46,211 bases of DNA from Paludibacteraceae bacterium (GCA_905233415.1 CAJOEX010000008.1:1-46211), one strand, 5' to 3'. Positions 1 to 8,737 are shown, numbered from the stretch's first letter. Program-made: numbers and translations. Notes: generated by a model not told the origin, from the letters alone.

Positions 1-9
1 AGGACACTA

Positions 10-41
10 CAAAGTTACTAAAAATCAACGAATTGTGCAAC
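10..41 (-). promoter_or_regulatory. possible promoter reading out of the window's left edge
   Basis: On the minus strand GTTG (38-41) is followed after 20 bases by TAACTTTG (10-17). This fits the -7 element TAnnTTTG of Bacteroidota promoters, with a weak -33 element. Any gene it drives lies left of the window. Confidence 0.4.
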
Positions 42-105
42 TTTTTTTGTTAAAAAATTTAATCAAAGAACACTTTTTTTAATTCCGCCAACAGGTTTAA
101 GTTAA

Positions 106-198
106 TTATTGTCGTTTCAAATTAATAGCACTTTTTACGTTGCCATACTCAACAATCCCGTTTTCCGTCAGTAAGCGACGCACGTTTTTACGCTGCAT
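106..198 (-). CDS. possible 30-aa peptide ORF
   Basis: On the minus strand an ATG at 198 opens 30 codons ending in TAA at 106-108. The peptide is strongly basic (starts MQRKNVRRLL, ends AINLKRQ), with no membrane segment or known motif. Its only support is position: a well-formed minus-strand promoter (237-268) lies about 30 bases upstream of the ATG, and a second possible promoter (10-41) lies beyond its stop, so the transcript would otherwise carry nothing recognisable before the left edge. It could be a small protein, a leader peptide or chance. I do not recognise it. Confidence 0.3.
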   Translation of the reverse strand: MQRKNVRRLLTENGIVEYGNVKSAINLKRQ

Positions 199-236
199 GG
201 CAGCGGGAATGTTATATAAATTCCATTTTTGCGCTG

Positions 237-268
237 CAAAGGTACTACATTTTTTTTGATTATGCAAA
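237..268 (-). promoter_or_regulatory. Bacteroidota-type promoter, leftward
   Basis: TTTG (265-268) and TACCTTTG (237-244) on the minus strand are separated by exactly 20 bases, the standard Bacteroidota housekeeping promoter layout. It diverges from the promoter at 464-495 and would transcribe the small ORF at 198-106 or a gene left of the window. Confidence 0.7.
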
Positions 269-338
269 CTTTTCCTCTTAAAAATCTAATTGCGCTTTAA
301 AAAATGCAAAAATTTCCTTACTTTTTTCGCTATTTGTT

Positions 339-415
339 ACGTTAGATAGTCGAAAAATTGTCGAAACATTCACGTTAGATTTACGATAGATTGACGTTAG
401 ATTAACGATAGATTG
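339..415. repeat. 11-bp alternating tandem repeat upstream of the AraC-type gene
   Basis: Four contiguous 11-bp units lie at 372-382, 383-393, 394-404 and 405-415. They alternate ACGTTAGATT(T/A) and ACGATAGATTG, giving a 22-bp higher-order period. A lone related copy lies at 339-348. The array ends 48 bases before the -33 element of the rightward promoter at 464. Apart from this array and the promoters, I see nothing else between 269 and 463. Confidence 0.85.
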
Positions 416-463
416 CTATACTGCTGCACCAATCGCGCTTTAATGCAAAAAAATCAAAAAAAA

Positions 464-495
464 TTTGCACACCTGCAAAATTTGTTGTACTTTTG
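464..495 (+). promoter_or_regulatory. promoter of the AraC-type regulator gene
   Basis: TTTG at 464-467, 20 bases, then TACTTTTG at 488-495. The expected transcript start is near 502, leaving a leader of only about 17 bases before the ATG at 519 and no clear Shine-Dalgarno sequence, which is normal for Bacteroidota. Confidence 0.8.
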
Positions 496-518
496 CACCG
501 GATTTGAAATACGGATAG

Positions 519-1580
519 ATGTTTCACTCGCTTGTCATATCACTTCCGATTGTAATCTGCCTGTTTTGGGCGGTGTTTTTCCTCATTCGGCTGTTCCGGC
601 ACAACGAGGAACGGCGCGTGACGGGTTCGCTTGTGTGCTTCTTCGGCGTTGCAACCGTTCTGTATTTTGACCATTGGCTCTATTTCTCGGGCGTGATTTG
701 TTTGGCGGGCGAATGGAGTTATGGAATTGCCAATCTCTGCGTGTATCCTCTTTATTATGCGTACTTGCGTGCGCTCACGCGTGTGCAAAGAAGTATCGAG
801 GTGCCGTTGCTGCTTCTGCCTGCGTTGGTGGCGGTGGTTCTCTTTCCCATCGCGCGTTTCGGCGGATTGATTAGCGACCGGACACTATTTTATGTTATCC
901 GCATTTGTTTCTCCGTGCAGATCGTTTGGGTGCTGTTTCGCGGCTGGCAGTTGCTCTTGAACACGATACGCCGGATGGATGACACCTATTCGGATTACCG
1001 TAGCCGCCTCTTGCGCCCGACACATATTTCGTTGGTTATTTTCGGAATGACGTCCGTAGTGTCCATGACGCTTAATTTCTTTGGCCGTGATTTCTTTGCG
1101 CATGACGCGTCTGTGGAGCTGCCGGCTTCCGTGATGACGATTTTGTTGTACGGCTTGGGCTTTGTGGCGGCGCATACGGTTGTTCCGCCGGAGGCGGTTG
1201 CCGAAGAAATGCATGCGGACGACGCGCCGCAAGTGGAGGAGAATGCCTTGATTCACAGAATCGATGATGTCATGCGTGAAAAAGCCTTGTTCCGTAACCC
1301 GCAGTTGACCATTCATGACCTTGCACGGGAGGTAAACAGTAACCGCACCTATGTTTCGTCTGCGATTAACCGGCAGTATAAGGTCAATTTCTCCACCTAT
1401 GTCAACCGCATTCGTATCGAGGAGGCAAAGCGCATTCTTGCGGACGCAAGCTATAGCCACGACAAAGAGGCTATAGCCGATGCGATTGCTTTGAGCGGCT
1501 TCCAGACCGACCAGACTTTCTACCGCGTCTTCAAGGAATTTACCGGCACGACACCGCTCCTATACCGCCGTTCCACCTGA
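519..1580 (+). CDS. membrane-anchored AraC-family transcriptional regulator
   Basis: The 353-residue protein has two parts. Residues 1 to about 225 contain roughly six or seven hydrophobic segments (the first at about 5-25, the last near 200-220), so this half sits in the inner membrane and may sense a signal. Residues about 240-350 form an AraC-type double helix-turn-helix DNA-binding domain: the first helix pair covers LTIHDLAREVNSNRTYVSSA and the family signature comes near the end (ALSGFQTDQTFYRVFKEFTG). Such membrane-bound AraC proteins are common in Bacteroidota, but their signals are mostly unknown. The start is fixed by the short leader from the promoter at 464-495. The gene stands alone, just upstream of the secreted-protein operon at 1712, whose promoter contains a palindrome. 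A regulatory link is plausible but only inferred. Confidence 0.85.
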   Translation: MFHSLVISLPIVICLFWAVFFLIRLFRHNEERRVTGSLVCFFGVATVLYFDHWLYFSGVICLAGEWSYGIANLCVYPLYYAYLRALTRVQRSIEVPLLLLPALVAVVLFPIARFGGLISDRTLFYVIRICFSVQIVWVLFRGWQLLLNTIRRMDDTYSDYRSRLLRPTHISLVIFGMTSVVSMTLNFFGRDFFAHDASVELPASVMTILLYGLGFVAAHTVVPPEAVAEEMHADDAPQVEENALIHRIDDVMREKALFRNPQLTIHDLAREVNSNRTYVSSAINRQYKVNFSTYVNRIRIEEAKRILADASYSHDKEAIADAIALSGFQTDQTFYRVFKEFTGTTPLLYRRST

Positions 1581-1620
1581 CCGCTTGTTTTTTTTACCTA
1601 TTGTGAATAACTTTTTACGA

Positions 1621-1657
1621 TTTGAGAACGATTTTTCGCAAAATCGTTGTATCTTTG
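1621..1657 (+). promoter_or_regulatory. promoter with a palindrome in its spacer
   Basis: A -7 element TATCTTTG lies at 1650-1657 and a TTTG at 1621-1624. The spacer is 25 bases rather than the usual 20. It contains a perfect 9-bp inverted repeat, AACGATTTT (1627-1635) and AAAATCGTT (1640-1648), with a 4-base centre. The palindrome fills the space between the promoter elements and could be an operator. The transcript would lead to the ATG at 1712. Confidence 0.55.
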
Positions 1658-1711
1658 TGCGCTAATTGCAAACAATTAACCTCAATATTAACCCTTAAAA
1701 CAAAATTCATT

Positions 1712-3694
1712 ATGAGAAAAACATTCTTTTTTGCCGTAATGGCATTATTTGCTATCAACACGATGGCACAGTCAGAGGAAACGTTCCCAAATGTGGCAGG
1801 TTACGAGTATGGGTACAAACTCAACGGCGTAACACGTGGTACTTTTAACACGGACATGCTTAAGCAGGTTGTCGCTGCGGAAGCAGAGAGACAAGACGGT
1901 AATTTCACGGCGGTAGCCCGCCGGTGGTTCTCTTCGGTGGAAAAATCCGGCTATGACACGATTGCTTCTTATGAGTACAACAAGCACAAAGCTGTTGTTT
2001 TTGATGAAAAGGGTCTTGAGTCTGACGAGTACAAAGACGTGCTCTGGACCATTCAGATTACTGTTATCGCCAATTCCGAAACAGACACTGTCAAGAACTT
2101 GCTGTTCCATTACTCCACCAACAAGTATCTTACCTACTATACGGAGGCGGATACTTCTTACACGGCTTACGCCGGTCGTCCTTATAGGATGCAGCAGGTG
2201 GTAAATCCGATGTATTTGCCGCTGACCTTTACGTCTTCAGACCCGAAGGTGGCTACTGTAGATCCCCAAAGCGGTGAAATAACCGTTGTTGCCAAAGGCG
2301 AGACGATGATTGAGGCTGCATTCCCCGGAAACGAGGACATCGGCCCCAAATCTGCCGAGTGGAAACTCGTTGTCAAGGAAGGTGACCATTTCGTGCTGGA
2401 GATTATTTCCAAGGAACAGGTAGAAAAATCGTGGGGTTCAGGAACCTATATGGGCTTTGAGATGATAGAAGTAACCGAAGCCAACTGCAACGATATTTAC
2501 GGCGACGGCAAATTGTCATTTGACATCAAGACCCGCACGCTCAAAATGAACAACTACAAGAGAGAATATTCGGATTCTGAAGACGGCTCAATGGGTTGGA
2601 CGGATTGGCTGGATTATGAGAGCGGACCGCTGCCGCTGAATATTGAGATTATCGGCACCTGTGAGATTCTGCATAACTCGGCAGGTTTCAACGCTGGCTA
2701 CAATATGCGTATTTTTGGTGACGGCAAGGACAAGAGCCGCTTGACCCTGCTGGGCCGCTTCCCGCAATTACACGCAGAAAACGAACTCGTCATTGACGGC
2801 GTTCAAGTGCACGCAATCGCAACTACGCCTCACCCGCTGATGATGTGCAAAACCTTGCGCGTAGAGGACGACAGCCATTTTGATGCGAATGTGGACATTG
2901 AAGTCGAGGAAGGCGAAGACCCGAGAGAGTGGGGCGCTTCTGTCGGTGAGGTTCAAGAAGTGGAATTCGGAGACAATATTATCATGCTCAGCAAGGACGT
3001 ACATATCGAAGACGGTGTGTTCATTGACGGTGAAGGCAGAATCGCTTTGCGCGTGGAGATTGGTCCGAAGATAGAGGATGTTTTGGCAGGCGAGGTGACA
3101 TTCGAGGCGCTCGAACTGACCGACGACCCGACCGGAACGGAAGTGGACGGCATTCTCTACACCCTCACAGAGGCTGACGGCGTGGACAAGACGGAAGGAT
3201 GTCTTGCACTCTATTCGCCTATGGATGTGGACAAAGTGCCCGAAATTCTGGCGGCTTATCTCCCGGGTTCGACTGCATTTGCAGAGCATTTCAACGGACT
3301 CACCTTCCTTCTGCCGGTTGGTAAAGGAAATATCAAAGTAAAGGTTCAGACAGTCGGTATTATTCATCTCGCCGTACAGATTGGCAATAACCTGCCTACG
3401 CTCGTGCAGAAAGATGAAGTGTCAGAGGTAATTATTCCGTTTGACAACAAGATTGCCACCTTTGCTTACATTTATGCAGGCGCAATGTATTACGGTGAAG
3501 CTCCGGCACGCCGTAGCACACAGGACGCTTCCCGCCTTATGATCTACTCGCTCGTCGTGGATTCAGAGTCAATGGATATAGACGAAATCTCCGAATCTTC
3601 AAATGGCGAAAGCTTCAAATTTGTTCGTAACGGACAATTGCTTATCCTCCGTGACGGCAAGCTCTACAACGCCCAGGGCGCAGAAGTAAAATAA
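1712..3694 (+). CDS. secreted protein with Ig-like (Big_2-like) domain and basic tail
   Basis: The start is taken at ATG 1712 because it opens a clean signal peptide (MRKTFFFAVMALFAINTMAQ) after a promoter; the frame extends upstream only to a TTG that overlaps that promoter. The mature protein is about 640 residues. Around residues 160-225 a stretch with TFTSSDPKVATVDPQSGEIT resembles bacterial Ig-like group 2 folds. The remainder is acidic beta-rich sequence without recognised family. It ends GQLLILRDGKLYNAQGAEVK, a tail shared with the products at 3738 and 7475. First gene of a four-gene operon. Likely exported across the inner membrane; whether it reaches the surface through T9SS is unproven because it lacks the usual type A C-terminal domain. 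Confidence 0.8.
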   Translation: MRKTFFFAVMALFAINTMAQSEETFPNVAGYEYGYKLNGVTRGTFNTDMLKQVVAAEAERQDGNFTAVARRWFSSVEKSGYDTIASYEYNKHKAVVFDEKGLESDEYKDVLWTIQITVIANSETDTVKNLLFHYSTNKYLTYYTEADTSYTAYAGRPYRMQQVVNPMYLPLTFTSSDPKVATVDPQSGEITVVAKGETMIEAAFPGNEDIGPKSAEWKLVVKEGDHFVLEIISKEQVEKSWGSGTYMGFEMIEVTEANCNDIYGDGKLSFDIKTRTLKMNNYKREYSDSEDGSMGWTDWLDYESGPLPLNIEIIGTCEILHNSAGFNAGYNMRIFGDGKDKSRLTLLGRFPQLHAENELVIDGVQVHAIATTPHPLMMCKTLRVEDDSHFDANVDIEVEEGEDPREWGASVGEVQEVEFGDNIIMLSKDVHIEDGVFIDGEGRIALRVEIGPKIEDVLAGEVTFEALELTDDPTGTEVDGILYTLTEADGVDKTEGCLALYSPMDVDKVPEILAAYLPGSTAFAEHFNGLTFLLPVGKGNIKVKVQTVGIIHLAVQIGNNLPTLVQKDEVSEVIIPFDNKIATFAYIYAGAMYYGEAPARRSTQDASRLMIYSLVVDSESMDIDEISESSNGESFKFVRNGQLLILRDGKLYNAQGAEVK

Positions 3695-3733
3695 CGATTT
3701 AACAGTTTAACGATTTAACAGCTTAACAATCTA
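3692..3733. repeat. 8-bp alternating tandem repeat beginning at a stop codon
   Basis: Units TAACGATT, TAACAGTT, TAACGATT, TAACAGCT and TAACAATC follow one another with period 8. The first TAA is the stop codon of the upstream gene. The array fills nearly the whole gap to the next ATG (3738). Two variants alternate (GATT, AGTT). Confidence 0.8.
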
Positions 3734-3737
3734 ACAT

Positions 3738-6443
3738 ATGAAAAAGTCATTGTTTTTCGCAATCGCCCTGCTTACAGTAGGTGCGTTGCACACGGCAGCT
3801 TATGCCGGAAATTTGGATACGCTCAAAGTCGATGGTATTTGGTACATTCTTGACAAAGCGGACATGACCGCTACAGTTACCTACGGTCCCGCAGAAGGCG
3901 AAGAAGGCATGTGGGGCGGCATCGGCAAGGACACATACAGCGGACATCTTATCATCCCTGCGACAATCTGGGTTTATCCCGAAGACGGCAGCCCGGCTGT
4001 CGAGTATGCGGTTACCGCTATTGGCGACAACGCCTTTTCGTGGTGCACTTATCTGACGGCGATTACTATTCCTGCTTCCGTCAAGACATTAGGCGTAAAC
4101 CTTTTGCAACGCTCCGAAGGGGTCGATATTCTCAAAATCGAAGATGGCAAGGAACCGATTGCCTTTACCCATGTGGAAGAATATGGCAGTAACGTTATTT
4201 CCTTTGAGGAGTTGTCAGGTTCATGCCGTACCCTCTATCTCGGGCGTAATGTTGTTGTCAATACCACGGCGGAAAACCCGATGGATCCTTTCCATATGTG
4301 GAATATGGTGGAACATGTAACCTTTGGCGCCAATGTAACCGAAATTCCGGCAGCATTCTGCCCCTACGCACGTAATATTATGGATATTCAGGTGAACAGC
4401 ACCACGCCGCTGCAAGCCGGTGAGCGCATGTTTGCTTTCTTGCTGGAGGAGGAAAGTGCCAACCCCAAAGCTGTGACACTTTATGTGCCGGAAGGACTCA
4501 AGAAAACCTACGAGACCATGGACTTCTGGAAAGAACTCACCATCGAAGAGATGGACGAAGAACGTCAATATGGTATCAAATGGGTGGCATCATCCTTTGA
4601 CTTCCACGTAGGCAACCTGTTCTATAGAAAAGCGGTTAGCCAATATGGAATGGTCGGCGTAGAAGTGGCAATGCCGCAAGTATGGTATCTCAACCCCGAT
4701 GGTTCATACGTTAGCCAATGGTCCAGCGAGTTCCCATACAAGCAGAGCAAGATTGTTATTCCGGAAGAGATTACTGTCTATGACGAATCGCAGGGAGGAA
4801 CAGTTACTTATCCTGTTGTTGGCATCGGTGATTACTCCTTCCGTGGTGCAAGCAACTTGGAGGAACTGATTATCCCGACTTCGGTTACGTATGTGGGTTA
4901 TGAAATTGTGGAATATACCGACAAACTGCGTCACTTGGATATTCCGGAGTCTATAACAAAGGTCGGCTGGCTTGCTTTTGCACGTGCCGGATTTGAGGAA
5001 ATCGTTATTCCTGCTTCGTCGAGCAAATGGACAGACGATAATGCGGCCTTCCAAGATTGTCCGAACCTCCAGAAAGCTACTTTTGCCAAAGGAACAACTG
5101 CTATCCAAGACCGTATATTCTTCGGTTGCACCGCCCTTCGTGTTATTGATATTCCCGACGAAGTTCGTTCGATTGGTGCCGGTGCATTTGCAGGCTGTGA
5201 GGCATTGACGGAACTTCGTCTGCCCGCAAGCTTGGAAATCATCACCAACCGTATGTTCCGTGGCTGCCCGATTCGCAAGCTTGAAGTGCCTGCCGGCGTG
5301 ACGGAAATTGAGCCGTCTGCGTTCCTCGGCACGTTTATCACCCAATTGACGGTGAACCCCGACAATGCCGTCTTCGACAGCCGTGAAAACTGCAACGCCG
5401 TCATTCGCAAAGCGGATAACGTGCTTGTTGCTGCGGCAGGAGGTGCGTTCATTCCTGAAGGCGTGGAAGGAGTCGCTCTCGAGGCGTTCAATGAGTTATA
5501 CGCAATTCGTTCCGTCACCCTGCCGAAGAGTATGAAGAAGATTGAGACAGAGGCTTTCCTGAACTGCGATAACCTCGCTATCATCACTTCAAACATTGAG
5601 AATCCTGCCGGCGTACTGGAAGCTGAAGGTTTCAATTCTTGGTCAGAGGCAGACGCTCCGCAAGTGAAAGCCACGCTCTATGTACCTGCCGGAACACGCG
5701 AGAAATACCTTGCGGATGCAGAGTGGAGCAAATTCCAGCACATTGTCGAGATGAAAGGCGAGAACATGCCGGCTGACGTAGCCGAACTCAAACCTGTGGA
5801 AGAATCCGGTCAGGCAACCTTCGCAGGGCTTACAGGCGTAGATGTTACCAATGCGATTGTGGACAATATTTATGTAACCGGTGACCCGGGCAACGGCGAC
5901 CGTTACGACGATGTAAACAATGCGTTTTTCTTCGAGAGCGTAGTGGACGAACTGATGTTAGAGAATGTATTGGCGAATGTCGGCAACATGGATATTATCC
6001 GCAATAACTTCAGCGGACTCATCATTGAAATTCCTGCCGGTGAAGGAACAATCAAAATCACTGCCGGAATTTACGGTAACCGTATGTTGGCTATTCAGGT
6101 AGAAGGACTTGAACCCGAGTTCTTCGAGAAAGCTGCATCTGGCGAAATCGAATTCGACTACAATGTACTCAAGGACGCGTTGGTATTCATCTATCCCGTA
6201 ACGGCAGACGATAAACCGCTTGCTGCGCCGACGAAACTCCAAGCTCGTCGTGGCGTACTTACTTCGTCCGACATAGATGCTGTAATGATTTACGGTGCAG
6301 GTTGGGAAGTAAAGAAAACCATTACCGGCAATGAGGAAATCGTAAATCATAAATCGTCAAATCGTAAATTGATAATTGACGGACAGCTCTTCATTATCCG
6401 CGACGGCAAGACCTACAACGCTACCGGCGCAGAAGTAAGATAA
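3738..6443 (+). CDS. secreted BspA-type leucine-rich repeat protein
   Basis: A 901-residue protein with signal peptide (MKKSLFFAIALLTVGALHTAAYA). Repeats of the BspA/TpLRR type (LRR_5) occur in two blocks, about residues 85-180 and 345-650, with the typical pattern of I-x-x-x-A-F followed by L-x-x-I-x-I-P (for example GDYSFRGASNLEELIIP). LRR_5 proteins of oral and gut bacteria are surface proteins that bind host or bacterial ligands; the ligand here is unknown. The C-terminus has a hydrophilic linker NHKSSNRK and the tail GQLFIIRDGKTYNATGAEVR. It starts 43 bases after the previous stop and lies in the same operon. Confidence 0.85.
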   Translation: MKKSLFFAIALLTVGALHTAAYAGNLDTLKVDGIWYILDKADMTATVTYGPAEGEEGMWGGIGKDTYSGHLIIPATIWVYPEDGSPAVEYAVTAIGDNAFSWCTYLTAITIPASVKTLGVNLLQRSEGVDILKIEDGKEPIAFTHVEEYGSNVISFEELSGSCRTLYLGRNVVVNTTAENPMDPFHMWNMVEHVTFGANVTEIPAAFCPYARNIMDIQVNSTTPLQAGERMFAFLLEEESANPKAVTLYVPEGLKKTYETMDFWKELTIEEMDEERQYGIKWVASSFDFHVGNLFYRKAVSQYGMVGVEVAMPQVWYLNPDGSYVSQWSSEFPYKQSKIVIPEEITVYDESQGGTVTYPVVGIGDYSFRGASNLEELIIPTSVTYVGYEIVEYTDKLRHLDIPESITKVGWLAFARAGFEEIVIPASSSKWTDDNAAFQDCPNLQKATFAKGTTAIQDRIFFGCTALRVIDIPDEVRSIGAGAFAGCEALTELRLPASLEIITNRMFRGCPIRKLEVPAGVTEIEPSAFLGTFITQLTVNPDNAVFDSRENCNAVIRKADNVLVAAAGGAFIPEGVEGVALEAFNELYAIRSVTLPKSMKKIETEAFLNCDNLAIITSNIENPAGVLEAEGFNSWSEADAPQVKATLYVPAGTREKYLADAEWSKFQHIVEMKGENMPADVAELKPVEESGQATFAGLTGVDVTNAIVDNIYVTGDPGNGDRYDDVNNAFFFESVVDELMLENVLANVGNMDIIRNNFSGLIIEIPAGEGTIKITAGIYGNRMLAIQVEGLEPEFFEKAASGEIEFDYNVLKDALVFIYPVTADDKPLAAPTKLQARRGVLTSSDIDAVMIYGAGWEVKKTITGNEEIVNHKSSNRKLIIDGQLFIIRDGKTYNATGAEVR
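6336..6443 (+). repeat. tail module copy 1 (3' end of the LRR gene)
   Basis: Bases 6336-6385 match 8630-8679 in the gene two places downstream at 49 of 50 positions. The first part is a run of AAATCGT units (7-8 bp) translated as a basic linker. The second part encodes the conserved tail ending GKTYNATGAEVR, where the two copies diverge more. Confidence 0.8.
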
Positions 6444-6459
6444 TTATAATTTAGTTCGT

Positions 6460-7446
6460 ATGAAAAAGACACTTTTTATAGCAACGCTGCTGTTCTGCGC
6501 AGGCGCAGTAATGGCGAATGATCAAATGACTGCAACCCTCCAACATGGGAATGATGTCAGTGTTTTCTATGGTAGCAACGCGCTTGTGGAAGCCAACAAC
6601 GTAGCCGTTGACGGCGATGTGATAACGCTCTCCGAGGGAACGTTCAACACGATTACCATTACCAAATCCATCGCCATTTACGGTGCAGGATTTGAAGCGG
6701 ACGAAACTACCGGAACAGCCGTCTCCACCATTAACGGCGCAGTCGGAGTGGGCGTCAGCGGTGAGACGTTGTCCGGTGTACAGTTGGAAGGCTTAAATAT
6801 TAATGGAAATCTGAATATAGGTGCCGGAAACACAGACGCTCCGCTTTCCAACTTGGTGGTTACCAAAGTTTCTACGGGACAGGTTTATCCGCAGAGCAGC
6901 ATCAGCCTTGCACATTTTGACCAATGCATTCTTAGAGGAGGCATGGATGGTCCAACGTGGAATACTTATGTTATAGCAGACAATGTTTACCTCACAAATT
7001 GTTTTTTGAGTGGTCGTATAGGAAATATGGTCAGTGGAAACATCGTGATTGATCATTGTGTGTTAGGTGATTTTAATTTCTTTGAAATCCCTGCTTCTGT
7101 TTTGGTAACCAACACGGTAATGTATTATCCGACAATGTGGGCGTATGCTATGCCAAGCCATGTTATTTGCCGGAACTGCATTTGCCCGCAAACGGTCACC
7201 GGAGAGAATATTTATCAAGTAGAATTAGGCAACATTTTTGCAGATGCGGCAGATGCAGCCTATTCTCCGACTCGTACTTTTGAATTGCAGCAACCTGAAA
7301 CATGGGTTGGAACAGATGGTACCGAGATAGGCATTCGTGGCGGAAACGGATGGGGCAAAGTGCCTGCGACACCGGTAGTTAAGAACCTGCAACTGGAAGT
7401 GAAGGGTGCCACGCTCAATGTGACCTATGATGCCGAAGTACGCTAA
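6460..7446 (+). CDS. secreted beta-helix-like protein
   Basis: A 328-residue protein with signal peptide (MKKTLFIATLLFCAGAVMA). Residues about 45-240 read like a right-handed parallel beta-helix of the pectate-lyase-like kind: an opening of the form GDVITLSEGTFNTITITKSI, then short strands with recurring N, G and I/V (GLNINGNLNIGAGN, GNIVIDHCVLG). No catalytic residues of polysaccharide lyases can be assigned, so an enzymatic role is not claimed; many such proteins are adhesins. The C-terminus ends YDAEVR and lacks the basic linker of the neighbouring products. It begins 16 bases after the previous stop. Confidence 0.75.
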   Translation: MKKTLFIATLLFCAGAVMANDQMTATLQHGNDVSVFYGSNALVEANNVAVDGDVITLSEGTFNTITITKSIAIYGAGFEADETTGTAVSTINGAVGVGVSGETLSGVQLEGLNINGNLNIGAGNTDAPLSNLVVTKVSTGQVYPQSSISLAHFDQCILRGGMDGPTWNTYVIADNVYLTNCFLSGRIGNMVSGNIVIDHCVLGDFNFFEIPASVLVTNTVMYYPTMWAYAMPSHVICRNCICPQTVTGENIYQVELGNIFADAADAAYSPTRTFELQQPETWVGTDGTEIGIRGGNGWGKVPATPVVKNLQLEVKGATLNVTYDAEVR

Positions 7447-7474
7447 TCGTTAAATCTCTAAAAATTAACGGTTT

Positions 7475-8737
7475 ATGAAAACGCGTATATTTCTGCTGGC
7501 AGTTGCCGCTGCGTTGTGGACGACGGCTGTCGGGCAGAGCAAAACAATCATAGAGCAGCAGTACTGGCTCGACGGCAATATAGCCGCCGCACAGACAGCA
7601 GGTGCCTCGGTGGATATTTCCGAACTCCTTCCCGGTGTGCATGCGTATAGTGTGCGTGTGAAGGACAGCGAAGGTTTGTGGAGTGCCATTGAGACGAGAT
7701 TCTTTGTTATACCGCGTGCAGTTGATGTGGCGACTAATATCGCTGAGCGGGAATATTGGATTGATAACCAATTTGCTGGACGGGTCACATTAGGAGACTC
7801 GCCGGCGCAAATCAGTTTGACCGATTTGCGAGTTGGTTTGCACATGCTTTCTGTACGGGTAAAAGACAATACAGGTCAGTGGAGTTCGCCTGTTACACAG
7901 CATTTTATTGTGCCTGCATCTTTGGAACCGGCAACCATTGCACGTTACATGTACTGGTTTGACGACGATGAGGCAAACCGCGTTATAGGCGAACTGACAG
8001 CTGCTTCCGGAGTACTGCCGGTTGCAATTGGTCATCTTTCCGAAGGCGAGCACATGCTCTCGTGGCGCGTGGCGGATTCGAGAGGTGTGTGGAGCAACAC
8101 GATGGTCGGAACCTTTACGTTCACGCGTGTCCAACTGACGGATGCGATGGTAAGCCTCGCGGACAATTGGTTCGAATTCATCGGCTACGAAATCCGTCCG
8201 GCAGTGACCGTTACTGATGGCGAAACCGTGCTGACCGAAGACGTTGATTTTACGGTTGCATATACGGCCAATGTCTATCCGGGCACAGCCGGCGTATTGG
8301 TTGCTGCGGTTGAGAACGGCGCCTACAAAGGTGAGGTGGCAACATCCTTTATCATCGCGAAAGCGGCTTCCGTAGTGGTCACTCCGCCTGTCGCTTTGGA
8401 AGACTTGCAGACAACTGGTGAACCGGTTGTACTCATTACTGCCGGAGAAGCCGTTGGCGGTCAAATGCAGTATTCGTTGGACGGAGAGAACTATAGTGCC
8501 GAACTTCCGGCGGTCATTGAGGAGGGAACTTACACCGTTTACTATAAGGTAGCAGGTGATGAGAACCATTACGACACGGAGCCGGAAACGCTCATTGTGG
8601 TAGTAGCAAAGGGCACTATGGGCATTGACGAAATCGTAAATCGTAAATCGTCAAATCGTAAATTGATAATTGACGGACAACTCTACATCCTCCGTGCCGG
8701 CAAGACCTTTAACGCCCTGGGCGGAGAAGTGAAGTAA
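7475..8737 (+). CDS. secreted protein with three YW-x-D repeats and shared basic tail
   Basis: A 420-residue protein with signal peptide (MKTRIFLLAVAAALWTTAVG). Three repeats of about 65 residues cover roughly residues 28-215. Each starts with a Y-W or Y-W-F/I-D motif (QQYWLDG, REYWIDN, YMYWFDD) and contains a block like LLPGVHAYSVRVKDSEGLWS. Two further beta-sandwich segments follow (about 220-295 and 300-385). The end has the linker NRKSSNRK and the tail GQLYILRAGKTFNALGGEVK, nearly identical in DNA to the LRR gene's tail. Last gene of the operon; it is followed by a terminator. Function unknown; a surface or extracellular location is likely. Confidence 0.8.
   Translation: MKTRIFLLAVAAALWTTAVGQSKTIIEQQYWLDGNIAAAQTAGASVDISELLPGVHAYSVRVKDSEGLWSAIETRFFVIPRAVDVATNIAEREYWIDNQFAGRVTLGDSPAQISLTDLRVGLHMLSVRVKDNTGQWSSPVTQHFIVPASLEPATIARYMYWFDDDEANRVIGELTAASGVLPVAIGHLSEGEHMLSWRVADSRGVWSNTMVGTFTFTRVQLTDAMVSLADNWFEFIGYEIRPAVTVTDGETVLTEDVDFTVAYTANVYPGTAGVLVAAVENGAYKGEVATSFIIAKAASVVVTPPVALEDLQTTGEPVVLITAGEAVGGQMQYSLDGENYSAELPAVIEEGTYTVYYKVAGDENHYDTEPETLIVVVAKGTMGIDEIVNRKSSNRKLIIDGQLYILRAGKTFNALGGEVK
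8630..8737 (+). repeat. tail module copy 2 (3' end of the YW-repeat gene)
   Basis: Second copy of the module at 6336-6443, identical at 49 of 50 positions over 8630-8679. The AAATCGT units are translated in frame as a linker rich in Asn, Arg, Lys and Ser. Confidence 0.8.
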
